Assembly (NCBI RefSeq): GCF_011927835.1
Contig: NZ_JAATJH010000003.1
Location: 124,001-188,000, forward strand
Length of the DNA: 64,000 nucleotides
Source of the DNA: Neolewinella antarctica
GTDB taxonomy: Bacteria; Bacteroidota; Bacteroidia; Chitinophagales; Saprospiraceae
Reading direction: 5' to 3'
Below the pieces are notes generated by a model that was given only the letters and a program-made list of their open reading frames with translations, ran no database searches and was not told where the DNA came from. The stretch's first letter is position 1, and each line of letters opens with the position of its first letter. Position numbers and translations under genes: made by a program. Positions 10,151 through 19,572 of the stretch are shown one piece after another.

Positions 10151-10633
10151 AGGCGCGTGCGGGAGGGTAATCATGGTGTTATGCAAATTGCCGGGGGCTA
10201 GGGCTAGCGAGAGACTAATTACCTAGGAGAGAGAACTTCGGAGCTACTCATTTTGAGGTCACCGTACTGAATCAATTGACTGTCACGTGGAGCCACAAAG
10301 TGTAACCGTATTTACGGATAAATGTGGTGCAAAGACAAATATCTGACACATTCATGACGATTCGGCTATGTTTGTGCGATTTGTTACCAGCGCTTAGGCG
10401 GCGGCGTTAGGCGCTGCAAACTCAGTGATCAGGCCCATCCCAAAGTAGGTTAAGTATGGTATGGACGTTGGGGAACCTCACGCAAAGTTGCGGTACGGTT
10501 GGTTACCTTTGCGGCCACCGTCCTGTACAACGCGCCCGCACCGACTCATCACGGATGAGCTCAACAACGGAGTACCGGAAGAGTATCGGTCTAAGTGTCT
10601 CTCAGTGACGTGAAAACAAAATAAGCACCAAGA
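10151..10633. other. Divergent intergenic region between wcaI-like and wza genes
   Basis: About 480 bases that must hold promoters for both directions. On the plus strand TTACCTTTGCGG at 10503-10514 contains the Bacteroidota -7 element TAnnTTTG, 120 bases before wza. No convincing -33 element is correctly spaced. No minus-strand element was found. No coding sequence is apparent. Confidence 0.5.
10503..10514 (+). promoter_or_regulatory. Candidate -7 promoter element for the wza-wzc operon
   Basis: TTACCTTTGCGG matches TAnnTTTG and is identical over 12 bases to the element at 34050-34061 upstream of the giant surface-protein gene. The position is plausible for a transcript with a leader of about 115 bases. 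Confidence 0.5.
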
Positions 10634-11413
10634 ATGATTTTTCGGCTCCTTTCGTTTGTCCTGACTATTGTGACTTTAAGTTCCTGCGTATCCCATAAAG
10701 CGCTCGTTAATTTTAACGAAAAACCGCTTCCCTTCGGCCAAACTCGTGCGATAGAGAATGCACTCAACATTACCGTCCAGCCAAATGACCTGTTACGGAT
10801 TACGGTCTCCAGTGCGGACCCAGAGGCCGCCGCCCCGTTCAACTTGGAACAAAGTGCCGGCCAGGGCAACGGTCAAATCTCAGTCACGGCGCTCGAACTG
10901 TTCAGTGGTTATTTAGTTGACGGATCGGGAAACGTCGATCTACCCTACCTCGGTAGCGTTAGGGTAGAGGGGCTGACGACGGAACAGGTGAAGGAACTCA
11001 TCAAAACTCAGTTGGGCACCTACTTGCGGAACCCGGTAGTGACCACGCGCTTTCTCAATTTCAAAGTCACCGTGCTGGGGGAAGTGAATACCCCGGGGGT
11101 AGTCAGGCTGACTAATTCTCGGGTCACCATACTCGATGCCCTCGGTTTAGCGGGCGACCTGACCGATTACGCTGACCGCCGGTCGGTATCGATCATCAGG
11201 GAGGAAGATAATCAGCGCTCCTTCGTGGAGCTCAACCTGCGGCGCAGTGATATTTTCGACAGCGAATACTTTTACCTGAAACAGAATGACGTGGTGTACG
11301 TCCAGCCCATCCGGGCTAAGGTCGCCACCGTCGCCGACCCCGGTCAGCGGCTCGTAAGCTACGGTTCGGCCCTGCTGACAATAATCACGCTCATCATTAC
11401 TTTGGGTAGGTAG
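10634..11413 (+). CDS. Wza-type polysaccharide export lipoprotein
   Basis: A 259-residue outer-membrane polysaccharide export protein. A lipoprotein signal (MIFRLLSFVLTIVTLSSC, lipobox ending in Cys18) anchors it. Then comes the poly-export domain (about 45-145, with ITVQPNDLLRITVSSADPEA) and an SLBB domain (about 150-235, FKVTVLGEVNTPGVVRL and DALGLAGDLTDYADRRSV). The protein ends in a hydrophobic segment (about 238-257, SYGSALLTIITLIITLGR), usual for the short Bacteroidota form, in place of the amphipathic barrel helix of E. coli Wza. It is followed by the wzc-type gene 108 bases downstream on the same strand. Together they should form the trans-envelope export and polymerisation-control complex. 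Confidence 0.92.
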   Translation: MIFRLLSFVLTIVTLSSCVSHKALVNFNEKPLPFGQTRAIENALNITVQPNDLLRITVSSADPEAAAPFNLEQSAGQGNGQISVTALELFSGYLVDGSGNVDLPYLGSVRVEGLTTEQVKELIKTQLGTYLRNPVVTTRFLNFKVTVLGEVNTPGVVRLTNSRVTILDALGLAGDLTDYADRRSVSIIREEDNQRSFVELNLRRSDIFDSEYFYLKQNDVVYVQPIRAKVATVADPGQRLVSYGSALLTIITLIITLGR

Positions 11414-11521
11414 GTTTGGACCCCGGGGGCTCCCTTAATTTTCCGAATTTAAGAATACTACCTCTCACCCGTAGCTACTTATCGCGCATCGCCAGAATAC
11501 TGACTTCCAAAAAACACAACA

Positions 11522-13858
11522 TTGTCCACACAAATAAATCAACTGAAGGCGAGTGAGAAAAAGCAGGAGTTCGTGCCTTCTATTTCCATCGACTACGGAG
11601 CATTGCTGTACCGGTACAAGAAGAACTGGTACTGGTTCGTCCTGGCCATGCTGCTGTTCGGTGCGGCGGCTTACTTGCGGATAAAGTATTCTACCCCCCA
11701 GTACGCCACCTCCGCAAGTTTCATTCTGGAAGATCCTTCTTCGAGTGAAGGCGTAACGGCGCGCGAGTTTACCCGGCAGTTTGGCTACGCAGAGACGCAG
11801 AGCATTGAAAACGAGCTCAACGTTTTGAAGAGCCGGTCGCTGCTGACCGACGTCGTCCGGGAGCTGAACTTGGGCCTACGGATCACCTACGTCGGTGATA
11901 TTCGCAATTCGGATTTATACGAGCAGGATGGGTTCGAACTGATGCGGATGGACACCGCCGAGCTCGACGAAAGCGAGGTGGAGTACGGTTCCGTAGAGTT
12001 GATAACGACGTCGAGCAACAAGAATTTTTTGATTAAGGGGAAGGACACGACTACCTACTTTCCGGGGTCCCCAATTGAGATCGGGAACCAGCATTTCACC
12101 TTTTATTCAAAGCACAGCGCTGAAGATCAAAAAGATCGCAAGTTGATCATCGCTAACGTCGACCCGGGCTTAGTCGCCGAAGAGATGGGTCGCCGGCTTT
12201 CCGTGCGCCAACTCGGTAATTCGAACACCGTCATGGTGAGGTACGAGGATAGCAACCCCTACCGCGCGGCGGACGTTGTTAACCAGCTACTCAACATTTA
12301 CAGTATCAAAATCATCGAGGAACGTAGCCAGACGGGGAAGCAGACGATAGCTTTTATCAGCGAGCGGCTGAATAACGTGACCCGGGATCTTTTTAACGTA
12401 GAAGCTAACCTATCCAATCTACGGCAGGAAGAAGGACTCATCGTTGACAACTCGACCCGGGGGTCAGATTATTTATCACAGCTTAACGTCGCGGACGCAC
12501 AACTTTCGGAATTGCAGGTTCGCAAGTCGTTGATCGAACAGATCCGCAACCAGGTAGCCACCGAAGAATACCGCAGCGTCTCCATTGCTTCGGAAATAAT
12601 TGACGGCACGCTCGCACAGTTGGTTACGAGGTATAATGAGTTGGTCATCCAACGCGAGCAACAGTTGGCGAGCTCGACCCTGGTCCACCCGCTGGTTATT
12701 GCGCTATCCGCGCAGCTCGATGAACTGAAGGGGACGCTCATCACGAGCATCAATACCATCTACCGGGAGACAAACGCGCGCATCGAACGCGTCGAGCAGC
12801 GGATCCAGCCGATCGAGAACAACATGCAGAGCATCCCGGAAGACGAGCGGCGTTTGCTCAAAGTCCAGCGGCAACAGCAAATCAAGCAGAATCTTTTCAT
12901 TTACCTGCAACAGAAGCTGGAGGAAGCGGCCATCAGCGTAGCCGCCCAAGTACCCAACACCCGCATTCTGGACGCGGCGCGGCCGAACCTGACGTCCATC
13001 TATCCCAAGCCCGCGCAGAACTACATCGCCGCCATCGGGCTGGCGCTGCTGCTGCCCGGCCTTTTCTTTTTCCTGCGCGAAGTACTCAACACGAAAGTCC
13101 AGTTAGAAGAAGACGTCGAGCGACGCACGAGCCAACCGATCATCGGGCGAATCGCGGCCTCCAAAAAGGGTCAGAACATCGTTATCTCCCCCGGCAACCG
13201 CTCCGGCGTCGCCGAAATGTTCCGTCTGCTGCGGACGAATCTGACCTTCTTACTTCCGCAGGACAAAACGCCCGTCATCCTGATGACCTCCAGCGTCAGC
13301 GGTGAAGGGAAATCCTTTGTTGCCTCTAACTTGGCCTACACCATGGCGCTGGGTAACCGCCGGGTGGTCATCGTCGGTGCGGACATGCGCAAACCGAGGC
13401 TGTCCGCCGCCATCTTTGCGGCACCCAGCAAGGAAAAGCCCGTCATAAATGCGGGGCTATCCGATTACCTGACGGAGACCGCCGATTACGGGGAAGTCGT
13501 CCGGCCCACCATCAACGAAAATCTATTCATCATCGAGAGCGGCCCCATCCCGCCCGACCCATCTGAGTTACTGCTGCAGCCCAGAATGGCTCAGTTGTTT
13601 GAGAAACTCCGGGAAGATTTTGACGTGATCATTCTCGACGCGCCACCCGTCGGGTTGGTGACCGACGCACTACAACTCAAGAACTTTATCGACATCAGCC
13701 TTTACGTCGTCCGGCTGGGCCACACGCCAAAAACTAGTCTTGAAGTGCTCAACGACGTGGCGGACAACGAAAAGTTGCCGAACGTAGGAATCGTGCTTAA
13801 CGGGCTCCAGCCCAAACGGGATTACGGCCACGGTTACGCGCAGGGTTATTACAAGTAG
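11522..13858 (+). CDS. Wzc-type polysaccharide co-polymerase / BY-kinase
   Basis: A 778-residue inner-membrane protein that controls EPS chain length and carries a bacterial tyrosine-kinase domain. A Wzz domain with the first membrane helix lies at about 35-52, then a long periplasmic coiled-coil region, and a second helix at about 500-520 (AAIGLALLLPGLFFFLREVL). The cytoplasmic kinase has Walker A (SSVSGEGKSF, about 589-598), Walker A' (VVIVGADMRKPRL, about 615) and Walker B (VIILDAPP, about 702). The C-terminus YGHGYAQGYYK is a short tyrosine cluster for autophosphorylation. The apparent start is TTG at 11522; no in-frame ATG is better placed. The next glycosyltransferase starts 6 bases after the stop, so this is one operon. 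Confidence 0.93.
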   Translation: MSTQINQLKASEKKQEFVPSISIDYGALLYRYKKNWYWFVLAMLLFGAAAYLRIKYSTPQYATSASFILEDPSSSEGVTAREFTRQFGYAETQSIENELNVLKSRSLLTDVVRELNLGLRITYVGDIRNSDLYEQDGFELMRMDTAELDESEVEYGSVELITTSSNKNFLIKGKDTTTYFPGSPIEIGNQHFTFYSKHSAEDQKDRKLIIANVDPGLVAEEMGRRLSVRQLGNSNTVMVRYEDSNPYRAADVVNQLLNIYSIKIIEERSQTGKQTIAFISERLNNVTRDLFNVEANLSNLRQEEGLIVDNSTRGSDYLSQLNVADAQLSELQVRKSLIEQIRNQVATEEYRSVSIASEIIDGTLAQLVTRYNELVIQREQQLASSTLVHPLVIALSAQLDELKGTLITSINTIYRETNARIERVEQRIQPIENNMQSIPEDERRLLKVQRQQQIKQNLFIYLQQKLEEAAISVAAQVPNTRILDAARPNLTSIYPKPAQNYIAAIGLALLLPGLFFFLREVLNTKVQLEEDVERRTSQPIIGRIAASKKGQNIVISPGNRSGVAEMFRLLRTNLTFLLPQDKTPVILMTSSVSGEGKSFVASNLAYTMALGNRRVVIVGADMRKPRLSAAIFAAPSKEKPVINAGLSDYLTETADYGEVVRPTINENLFIIESGPIPPDPSELLLQPRMAQLFEKLREDFDVIILDAPPVGLVTDALQLKNFIDISLYVVRLGHTPKTSLEVLNDVADNEKLPNVGIVLNGLQPKRDYGHGYAQGYYK

Positions 13859-13864
13859 CAGACC

Positions 13865-15007
13865 ATGAGTTCTAAAAACATCCTGTTCGTCTGCGGTTCT
13901 CTGGAGCCGGGCAAAGACGGCGTCGGGGATTACGCCCGGGCGCTGGCCGCCGAAATCTTGCGCGGGGGAGGGGTTTGTAGTCTGGTCAGTACGCACGATA
14001 AAGCAGTCGATGCCGTGACGAGGGAAGCGCAGGCTACCGACTCCTCCGTCTCGGTAGCTACCTGGCGGATCCCCCGGAAATTAAGCGATGAGCGGCGAAT
14101 GGCAGCGCTGCAAAAATGCCTGAAAGCTACGCGGCCAACGTACGTGAGTTTGCAGTTCGTGCCGTACTCATTTAGCAAAAAAGGCATCCCACTCGGGTTA
14201 GCTAAGTTCGCTAAGGCAGCCTTCAGCGATATTCCGGTACACATTATGTTCCACGAGTTGTGGCTGACGAAAAAAGGCCTCGTCGCTGACCCCAAAAGGT
14301 ACGTAACCAGTGCATCCCAGAAGTACGCTATTCACAAATTGATTTTGCACCTGCGGCCGCGCCTCATTCACACGCACATCCCGGAATACCAACGGCGGCT
14401 CAAGAGTTTGGGCGTGCCGGCGAGCCCCCTTCCGTTGTTCAGTAACATTGTGCCGGTTAACGATACTATTGTCAAAACAAAGGTTGAAGATGCGGGATTA
14501 CGCATCGCGCTATTCAGCAAGTTGTCCACTAAGGAACCGATTATGGATGTCCTGAAGGCTGCATTGAATTGGTCCATCGGGGAATTCGGCAAGGGTAGGG
14601 TAGACCTCATTGGCGGCAACGCAGAGGTTGCTAAGGAACTCAAAGCTCGCCTGGAAACGGAGGTAGCGGGCGTGCAAGTCAACGTAACGGGGCACCTGCC
14701 CGCAAGCGAGGTCTCGGCGCACCTTGCCGCGTGCCATTTGGCGCTGACGCCGGTGCCGAGTTGGGTACTGGGAAAGAGCGGTACGGTGGCCGCGTTTTTG
14801 TCTCACGGGCTGCCGGTTTATGCGCCCATGCCGTCCGGGCGTGCCGAAGTTGGCTTTTTCGACGATACTTTGGCGAAGTTCATCAGGACTGCTTTCGACC
14901 CGGCTGACTTTTTGCGCATGCTGGATGAATTGGAAAAAGCGTCCAAGGCCTCAATTGCGCTCCCCTTCATTGCGCGCAAGCTTTTGCATGACCTGGACGC
15001 CGCGTAA
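13865..15007 (+). CDS. GT-B glycosyltransferase (GT4-like)
   Basis: A 380-residue protein starting six bases after the wzc-type stop, hence same operon. The N-terminus NILFVCGSLEPGKDGVGDYA has the Gly-x-Gly-(D/N)Y loop of GT4 acceptor domains. A C-terminal Rossmann-like half includes VDLIGGN and SWVLGKSGTVAAFLSHGLPV, which corresponds to the donor loop but is divergent: the usual E-x7-E is replaced by a GKSGT...FLSHG pattern. Likely an EPS repeat-unit glycosyltransferase. Activity and donor are uncertain because of the atypical donor motif. Confidence 0.75.
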   Translation: MSSKNILFVCGSLEPGKDGVGDYARALAAEILRGGGVCSLVSTHDKAVDAVTREAQATDSSVSVATWRIPRKLSDERRMAALQKCLKATRPTYVSLQFVPYSFSKKGIPLGLAKFAKAAFSDIPVHIMFHELWLTKKGLVADPKRYVTSASQKYAIHKLILHLRPRLIHTHIPEYQRRLKSLGVPASPLPLFSNIVPVNDTIVKTKVEDAGLRIALFSKLSTKEPIMDVLKAALNWSIGEFGKGRVDLIGGNAEVAKELKARLETEVAGVQVNVTGHLPASEVSAHLAACHLALTPVPSWVLGKSGTVAAFLSHGLPVYAPMPSGRAEVGFFDDTLAKFIRTAFDPADFLRMLDELEKASKASIALPFIARKLLHDLDAA

Positions 15008-15705
15008 TCGGTATCGCGAACAACTTACGGTACCGAGATAACGAGCTGCATGGCCAACAAACCACTAAATCTTACGTAGCATCTTCTTTTCCTTCCGAGG
15101 GACACGGGGAACACACAGCAGGGCTACCCTTTGTGATCTTTGTATTCTGTGTGGTTAAAAATCTTGGTTAAGAATCAGTAATAAATGTGAGTGCGTAAGC
15201 AACGATGGGTCAGCTCCGGGGGCAGCCCCCCTACGTGGGTGCTGATGTTCGCTAGAATGGCCGAAGATCAAGTGACTACAAGGTGGAAATAAGGCCGAGC
15301 CAACACGCCGTAAATGTTGGCTACCTCCGCTGGTTACCAGTATCATTTTAATTAGACCGCTACGGACTTCACGGACCATAAAAGACGACACGTCACAAAA
15401 AATATACGATTCGTGTATTTTGGCCTCGTCCCCACGTACCCACCGTGCACCTTCCACCAAGCTTTTGGTGCGGTATTTACCGCACAGAAATTACCCTCCG
15501 GTCGGAGAATGCACGCCAAAGACGTGGCGCTACCCAAAAATCTCGGGCTATATTTACGACCATATTAGGGGAAGAGGTACCTGGCGTAATTGCACTCACT
15601 AGCCCTCCACTACCAGCCCCACCACTGAAAAGCTAAGTTGCACGCTTGGGCTTTTCAGTTTAGCAATTTTGCTTTGATAACTGGATCTAACTTTTTCAAC
15701 CAGTG
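15008..15705. other. 698-bp intergenic region with repeats and hairpins
   Basis: No convincing gene. At 15103-15170 is a low-complexity, TG-rich stretch (TTTGTGATCTTTGTATTCTG then TGTGGTTAAAAATC) of the kind found as dispersed intergenic repeats in many Bacteroidota. It contains CACACAG/CTGTGTG inverted arms. A hairpin GTGCGGTA-tt-TACCGCAC lies at 15468-15485. A further stem-loop at 15625-15658 is listed separately. Confidence 0.45.
15625..15658 (+). terminator. Stem-loop before the 1247-residue T9SS gene, possible terminator/attenuator
   Basis: CTGAAAAGC (15625-15633) pairs with GCTTTTCAG (15650-15658) and is followed by TTTAGCAATTTTGCTTT. It lies about 50 bases before the ATG at 15706, so it could end the wza-wzc operon or attenuate the downstream gene. 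Confidence 0.45.
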
Positions 15706-18700
15706 ATGAATTATTACAAACTAACCTGGGTAGCAAAGCTATCCTGGGTCCTCGTCTGCCTACTCTCCGCTTTCGTTCTCTCCGCCACCGACACCAACTC
15801 TTTCACGACAAGCGACCCTACGGAATCTTCCGTGCCGGGTTCCGGAAACAGCGATGCAACCCTAATGGCGGCATCCGTCCGCGTTGAGAATATGACCAAA
15901 GTACCCGGGACGAACCGGGGCTTCCCGGCCGATGACTTCCTAACTTTCCACCGCACGAAGAAACTTACCAACACCAAAGGTGAAGTCGTTCAGGTGAACG
16001 ACCGCAACGTCATCAGAATCCACAATGATGGAAACTCTAGCCTGAACATAACGAAACTGACGACCACCAATACCACCAACTTTAAGATCAGCGGTGTCAA
16101 TATTCCTTCCGGTGGCCTCAAAGTCGCGGCGGGTAAATTCGTGGACGCTATGGTCATCTTCATCACCGACGATGCACCGGCTAGGTCCGTAATTACGGAA
16201 CAACTGGTCCTCAAGTCCGACGCGCAAAACAACGCCAGCGTGAAAGTCACCCTGCGGGGTGCCTTCATGCTACGCGTGGAGAGCAGAAACGAGATCAACG
16301 CCCAGCAAATAATGGATTCTTACGGATTCAAAACCGAAATGGGCCGTGATAAAGGTGGAAAACTAATCACCCGGCCCGGCTCTAAGATCCCCTCCGACAA
16401 GAAGGTTAACGACGGAGATGAGGGCGATCTGATCCTGTCCGGATACTACACTGCGGCGGATCCAGCCAAACCCGTCCAGATTTTCCAACTGGCAGCTTTC
16501 CACAGCCCGGGCAGAGCCGGCATAACCGCCAGATTGCGTAGAAACGTCCCCACCGCCATTGGCTTTTCGCACAACAAATTGAGTCACCAGACACTGCTCC
16601 CAAGACTAAGGGACGACCTCACTAAGATAGCCAGCGGAAGGGGCATCATTTCTGATTCCTTCTACGTGACAATGGCCAATTACTACACCAAAGGGGGTGG
16701 CCTCCAGGGCAAAGGCGACAAAAAACTGCTTGCGGTTCGTACCTACCGCGTATTCGATCATAACGGTGACGTGGTTCCCAACGAATACATTTTACTGCAG
16801 GATTACATTGGTAAAGGTTGTGGCGTCGGGTCCAATAATTGTGACTGGAACGACAACGTCGCCTACATGATCAACGCCCGGCCCACGGGCGTACCTACCT
16901 CCCGGTCGATCGATGATCTGCAAGTAGCCACCGAACGTCAGCAACGGTACGATGTGTCTAAATCCTTCAGCCGCGGCTTTCCCGGCAACCGCTTGAACTA
17001 CACCGCTACGCTAGACGGCGGGCCGCTACCCGGATGGATTACAATCAACGCTCAAACGGGTCGGTTCACGATCATCGCTCCGGAAGCTACGGGCGGCAAA
17101 AAATTCGACATCGTAGTTACGGCTAAGGACGACAACTCACTCACCACAAAGTCGTCGTTCGTCATGACGGCCCGTGGCTCCGGTACCGATGCGCCGAGTG
17201 GCGTGTGGTTGGAAGCCGAGTGCGCGCAGGTCGGGTCGAAATGGACGACGGTCAACAGCGACGATGCCTCCAGCAGGCAGTACGTCGTTTATCAGGGACC
17301 GGATGCGCTTAACGGCCCACCCAACGACGTTGCCGCCAACCGCGTTCGCTTCACGGTCGACATTGAGTCTGCCGGTGACTACTTCCTGTTTTCACGCGTA
17401 TTAGCTTCAACCACCGACGGCGATTCCTTCTGGGTAAGAGCCAACGGTGGGGGCTGGCGGAACTGGAAAAGTGGCATAATCCTCGATACGGACTTCCGCT
17501 GGAACCAGACTACCGGCAGCACCTTTCCGCTCAGCAAGGGAATCAACACGATCGATTTCGCCTTCCGCGAAGCGGGAACACAACTGGATAAAATCCACCT
17601 CGACGAGGACAAAAAAGTGCCCAAAAACTTCGGTGAGCCAGCCGTGGGGGAAACCTTTTACGTCGACGCCGACGGTGACGGATTTGGTGACCCAACGGAC
17701 GCCGTCGTTGCCTGTACCCGGCCCGACGGGCACGTGACCAACGCCGACGACTGTGATGACTCCGACGACACCGTGTACCCGGGAGCCCCGGAGCTCTGTG
17801 ACGGTGTCGATAACAACTGTAACGGCAAGGTCGATGACGGCATTGAATGCCGGGGCGACGACGTCGAATCCCAATTCTGGTTGGAAGCCGAGTGCGCACA
17901 AGTCGGGTCCAAATGGACGACGGCCAGTAGTGATGATGCCTCGGGCAAGCAGTACGTCGTTTTCCTGGGTGGCAATGCTGAAAAATCGCCCCCCACCGAC
18001 GTGCCCGCCAACCGTGTTCGCTTCAACTTAGACAACGACACCGCCGGCGATTACTTTCTGTTCGCTCGCGTACTAGCGCCCACGACCGATGATGATTCCT
18101 TCTGGGTGAGAACCAACGGTGAAGGCTGGCGGAAATGGAAAAACGGCCTGATTCGGGGCAGTGATTTCCGGTGGAACCAAGCAACTAACAAAACTTTTTC
18201 ACTCACCGAAGGAGTCAACACGATCGATTTCGCTTTCCGGGAGGACGGCGCGCAGTTGGATAAAATTCACCTCAACCTGAGTGGCGACTTGCCGCAGGGC
18301 CTTGGTGAAGAAGTTGTCGGCGACACTTACTACGCTGACACCGACGGCGACGGATTCGGCGACGTTAACAACGCCACCGTTGCGTGCACGCAGCCCACGG
18401 GCTTCGTGACCAACGCTTTTGATTGTGATGACACTAACGAATTAGTAAACCCGGGCGCCGAAGAGCGTTGTGACGGAATCGATAACAACTGTAACGATCT
18501 GGTCGACGAAGGAGCGCAGTGCGACGATACCGACCCCCGGACGGAATTTTGGCTGGAAGCCGAATGCACGGCGGTGGGTAGTGCCTGGAAAACCGTCAAC
18601 AGCCCCGCCGCATCCGGTGGCCAGGCTTTTGTGTACGATGGATCCGCCGAATCATTAACCTCGCCCCCGGCCGACATTGCGGCTAATCGGATTAGGTTTG

Positions 18701-19449
18701 TCATCAACATCGCGGAGTCGGGATCTTTCGACCTCTACGTGCGTATGCTGACGGCGACGACGAGTGATGATTCATTTTGGGTCAGAGTTAACGGTCAGGG
18801 CTGGTTGAAGTGGAAAAGTGGATTCCAGTACGGGGATGACTACTACTGGAACGAACTGACACGCGGCCCCTTCGGCTTAGACGAAGGGTCGAACACGATC
18901 GACATTGCGCACCGTGAAAACGGAGCCATCATTGACAAAATTTACCTCACCAAGGGAGGAGCCGAACCGGTTGGATTGGGTGAAACGGATCAATCATGTA
19001 CTGATTCAGAAGTATTTAGCCAAGCGCCGGGTGAAGACGGATCCGTAATCGATCAGGGCCTCCACTTGGAATCAACGAACCAGGAGCCGTTACGCTCTGA
19101 GTCGACGATACGGACGGCAAATGACGATGATCTTAACTCGGGCACGTCTACTACGGGCGGTTCTCCAGTCAGTCGTTCACTGCGTAACGAGGCTACGCTG
19201 AAGGTGTACCCCAACCCGACCGTCGATCGGCTGAACTTTAGCCTGCGGGGCGATCACCGGGGCCAGGTGACCGTGCAGATCATCAACATGCAGGGTGCTG
19301 AGTTGCGCCGACTATCGTTCAATCAGGAAAGTTCCTTACTGACTGGCGAGGTGCCAACGGCGGATTTTGCCCCCGGTACTTACGTTATGCGCATCATCGC
19401 TGAAGGCCATTCCGTTCAGCAGTCCCTGTTCGTCAAGGTGTCACGCTAA
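15706..19449 (+). CDS. Secreted T9SS protein with three 224-residue carbohydrate-binding/MopE-type modules
   Basis: A 1247-residue protein from ATG 15706 (a GTG lies just before). It has a signal peptide (about 1-28, LSWVLVCLLSAFVLSA), an N-terminal choice-of-anchor-like domain (about 50-190), a block to about 400 ending in GKGCGVGSNNCDWNDN (DUF4114-like), and a putative Ig domain (about 405-490, GWITINAQTGRF). Three tandem units begin with WLEAEC at Trp501, Trp725 and Trp949. Each unit is a galactose-binding-fold-like module of about 140 residues (GDYFLFARV, DSFWVR, NTIDFAFRE, LDKIHL); the first two also carry a MopE-like Asp/Cys-rich motif (DADGDGFGDP, DCDDSD, CDGVDNNCNG) that should bind metal, and one more MopE motif follows the second. 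A T9SS type A sorting domain (VYPNPTVDRLNFSL to the end) exports and anchors it. Possible EPS-binding matrix protein (inference). Confidence 0.88.
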   Translation: MNYYKLTWVAKLSWVLVCLLSAFVLSATDTNSFTTSDPTESSVPGSGNSDATLMAASVRVENMTKVPGTNRGFPADDFLTFHRTKKLTNTKGEVVQVNDRNVIRIHNDGNSSLNITKLTTTNTTNFKISGVNIPSGGLKVAAGKFVDAMVIFITDDAPARSVITEQLVLKSDAQNNASVKVTLRGAFMLRVESRNEINAQQIMDSYGFKTEMGRDKGGKLITRPGSKIPSDKKVNDGDEGDLILSGYYTAADPAKPVQIFQLAAFHSPGRAGITARLRRNVPTAIGFSHNKLSHQTLLPRLRDDLTKIASGRGIISDSFYVTMANYYTKGGGLQGKGDKKLLAVRTYRVFDHNGDVVPNEYILLQDYIGKGCGVGSNNCDWNDNVAYMINARPTGVPTSRSIDDLQVATERQQRYDVSKSFSRGFPGNRLNYTATLDGGPLPGWITINAQTGRFTIIAPEATGGKKFDIVVTAKDDNSLTTKSSFVMTARGSGTDAPSGVWLEAECAQVGSKWTTVNSDDASSRQYVVYQGPDALNGPPNDVAANRVRFTVDIESAGDYFLFSRVLASTTDGDSFWVRANGGGWRNWKSGIILDTDFRWNQTTGSTFPLSKGINTIDFAFREAGTQLDKIHLDEDKKVPKNFGEPAVGETFYVDADGDGFGDPTDAVVACTRPDGHVTNADDCDDSDDTVYPGAPELCDGVDNNCNGKVDDGIECRGDDVESQFWLEAECAQVGSKWTTASSDDASGKQYVVFLGGNAEKSPPTDVPANRVRFNLDNDTAGDYFLFARVLAPTTDDDSFWVRTNGEGWRKWKNGLIRGSDFRWNQATNKTFSLTEGVNTIDFAFREDGAQLDKIHLNLSGDLPQGLGEEVVGDTYYADTDGDGFGDVNNATVACTQPTGFVTNAFDCDDTNELVNPGAEERCDGIDNNCNDLVDEGAQCDDTDPRTEFWLEAECTAVGSAWKTVNSPAASGGQAFVYDGSAESLTSPPADIAANRIRFVINIAESGSFDLYVRMLTATTSDDSFWVRVNGQGWLKWKSGFQYGDDYYWNELTRGPFGLDEGSNTIDIAHRENGAIIDKIYLTKGGAEPVGLGETDQSCTDSEVFSQAPGEDGSVIDQGLHLESTNQEPLRSESTIRTANDDDLNSGTSTTGGSPVSRSLRNEATLKVYPNPTVDRLNFSLRGDHRGQVTVQIINMQGAELRRLSFNQESSLLTGEVPTADFAPGTYVMRIIAEGHSVQQSLFVKVSR
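17206..18975 (+). repeat. Coding tandem repeat with exact 672-bp period
   Basis: The first Trp codon of the WLEAEC motif occurs at 17206, 17878 and 18550, i.e. exactly 672 bases (224 codons) apart twice. Sequences are diverged at the nucleotide level, so this is an old or selected repeat rather than a recent duplication. The third unit lacks its own MopE segment. Confidence 0.9.
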
Positions 19450-19516
19450 TCATCGGTCATGGCCGTCCGTTGGTGCGGTTTTCGCCGCCACCCGGTAGCC
19501 AACGATGCTAATTTAC

Positions 19517-19572
19517 AAGGTCGCCCGTGGATGCAGTACTTCGGTACGGGTGTCTACGGGCGACCTTTTTTT
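19517..19572 (+). terminator. Strong rho-independent terminator after the 1247-residue protein
   Basis: AAGGTCGCCCGT (19517-19528) pairs perfectly with ACGGGCGACCTT (19556-19567) and the pairing continues inward. An inner hairpin GTAC-TTCG-GTAC (19536-19547) has a stable TTCG tetraloop. A run of seven T follows (19566-19572). Confidence 0.9.

Noticed and set aside
15468-15485. Hairpin GTGCGGTA-TACCGCAC
   Set aside because: No T-tract or position near a gene end, so not called as a terminator; noted only in the intergenic entry.
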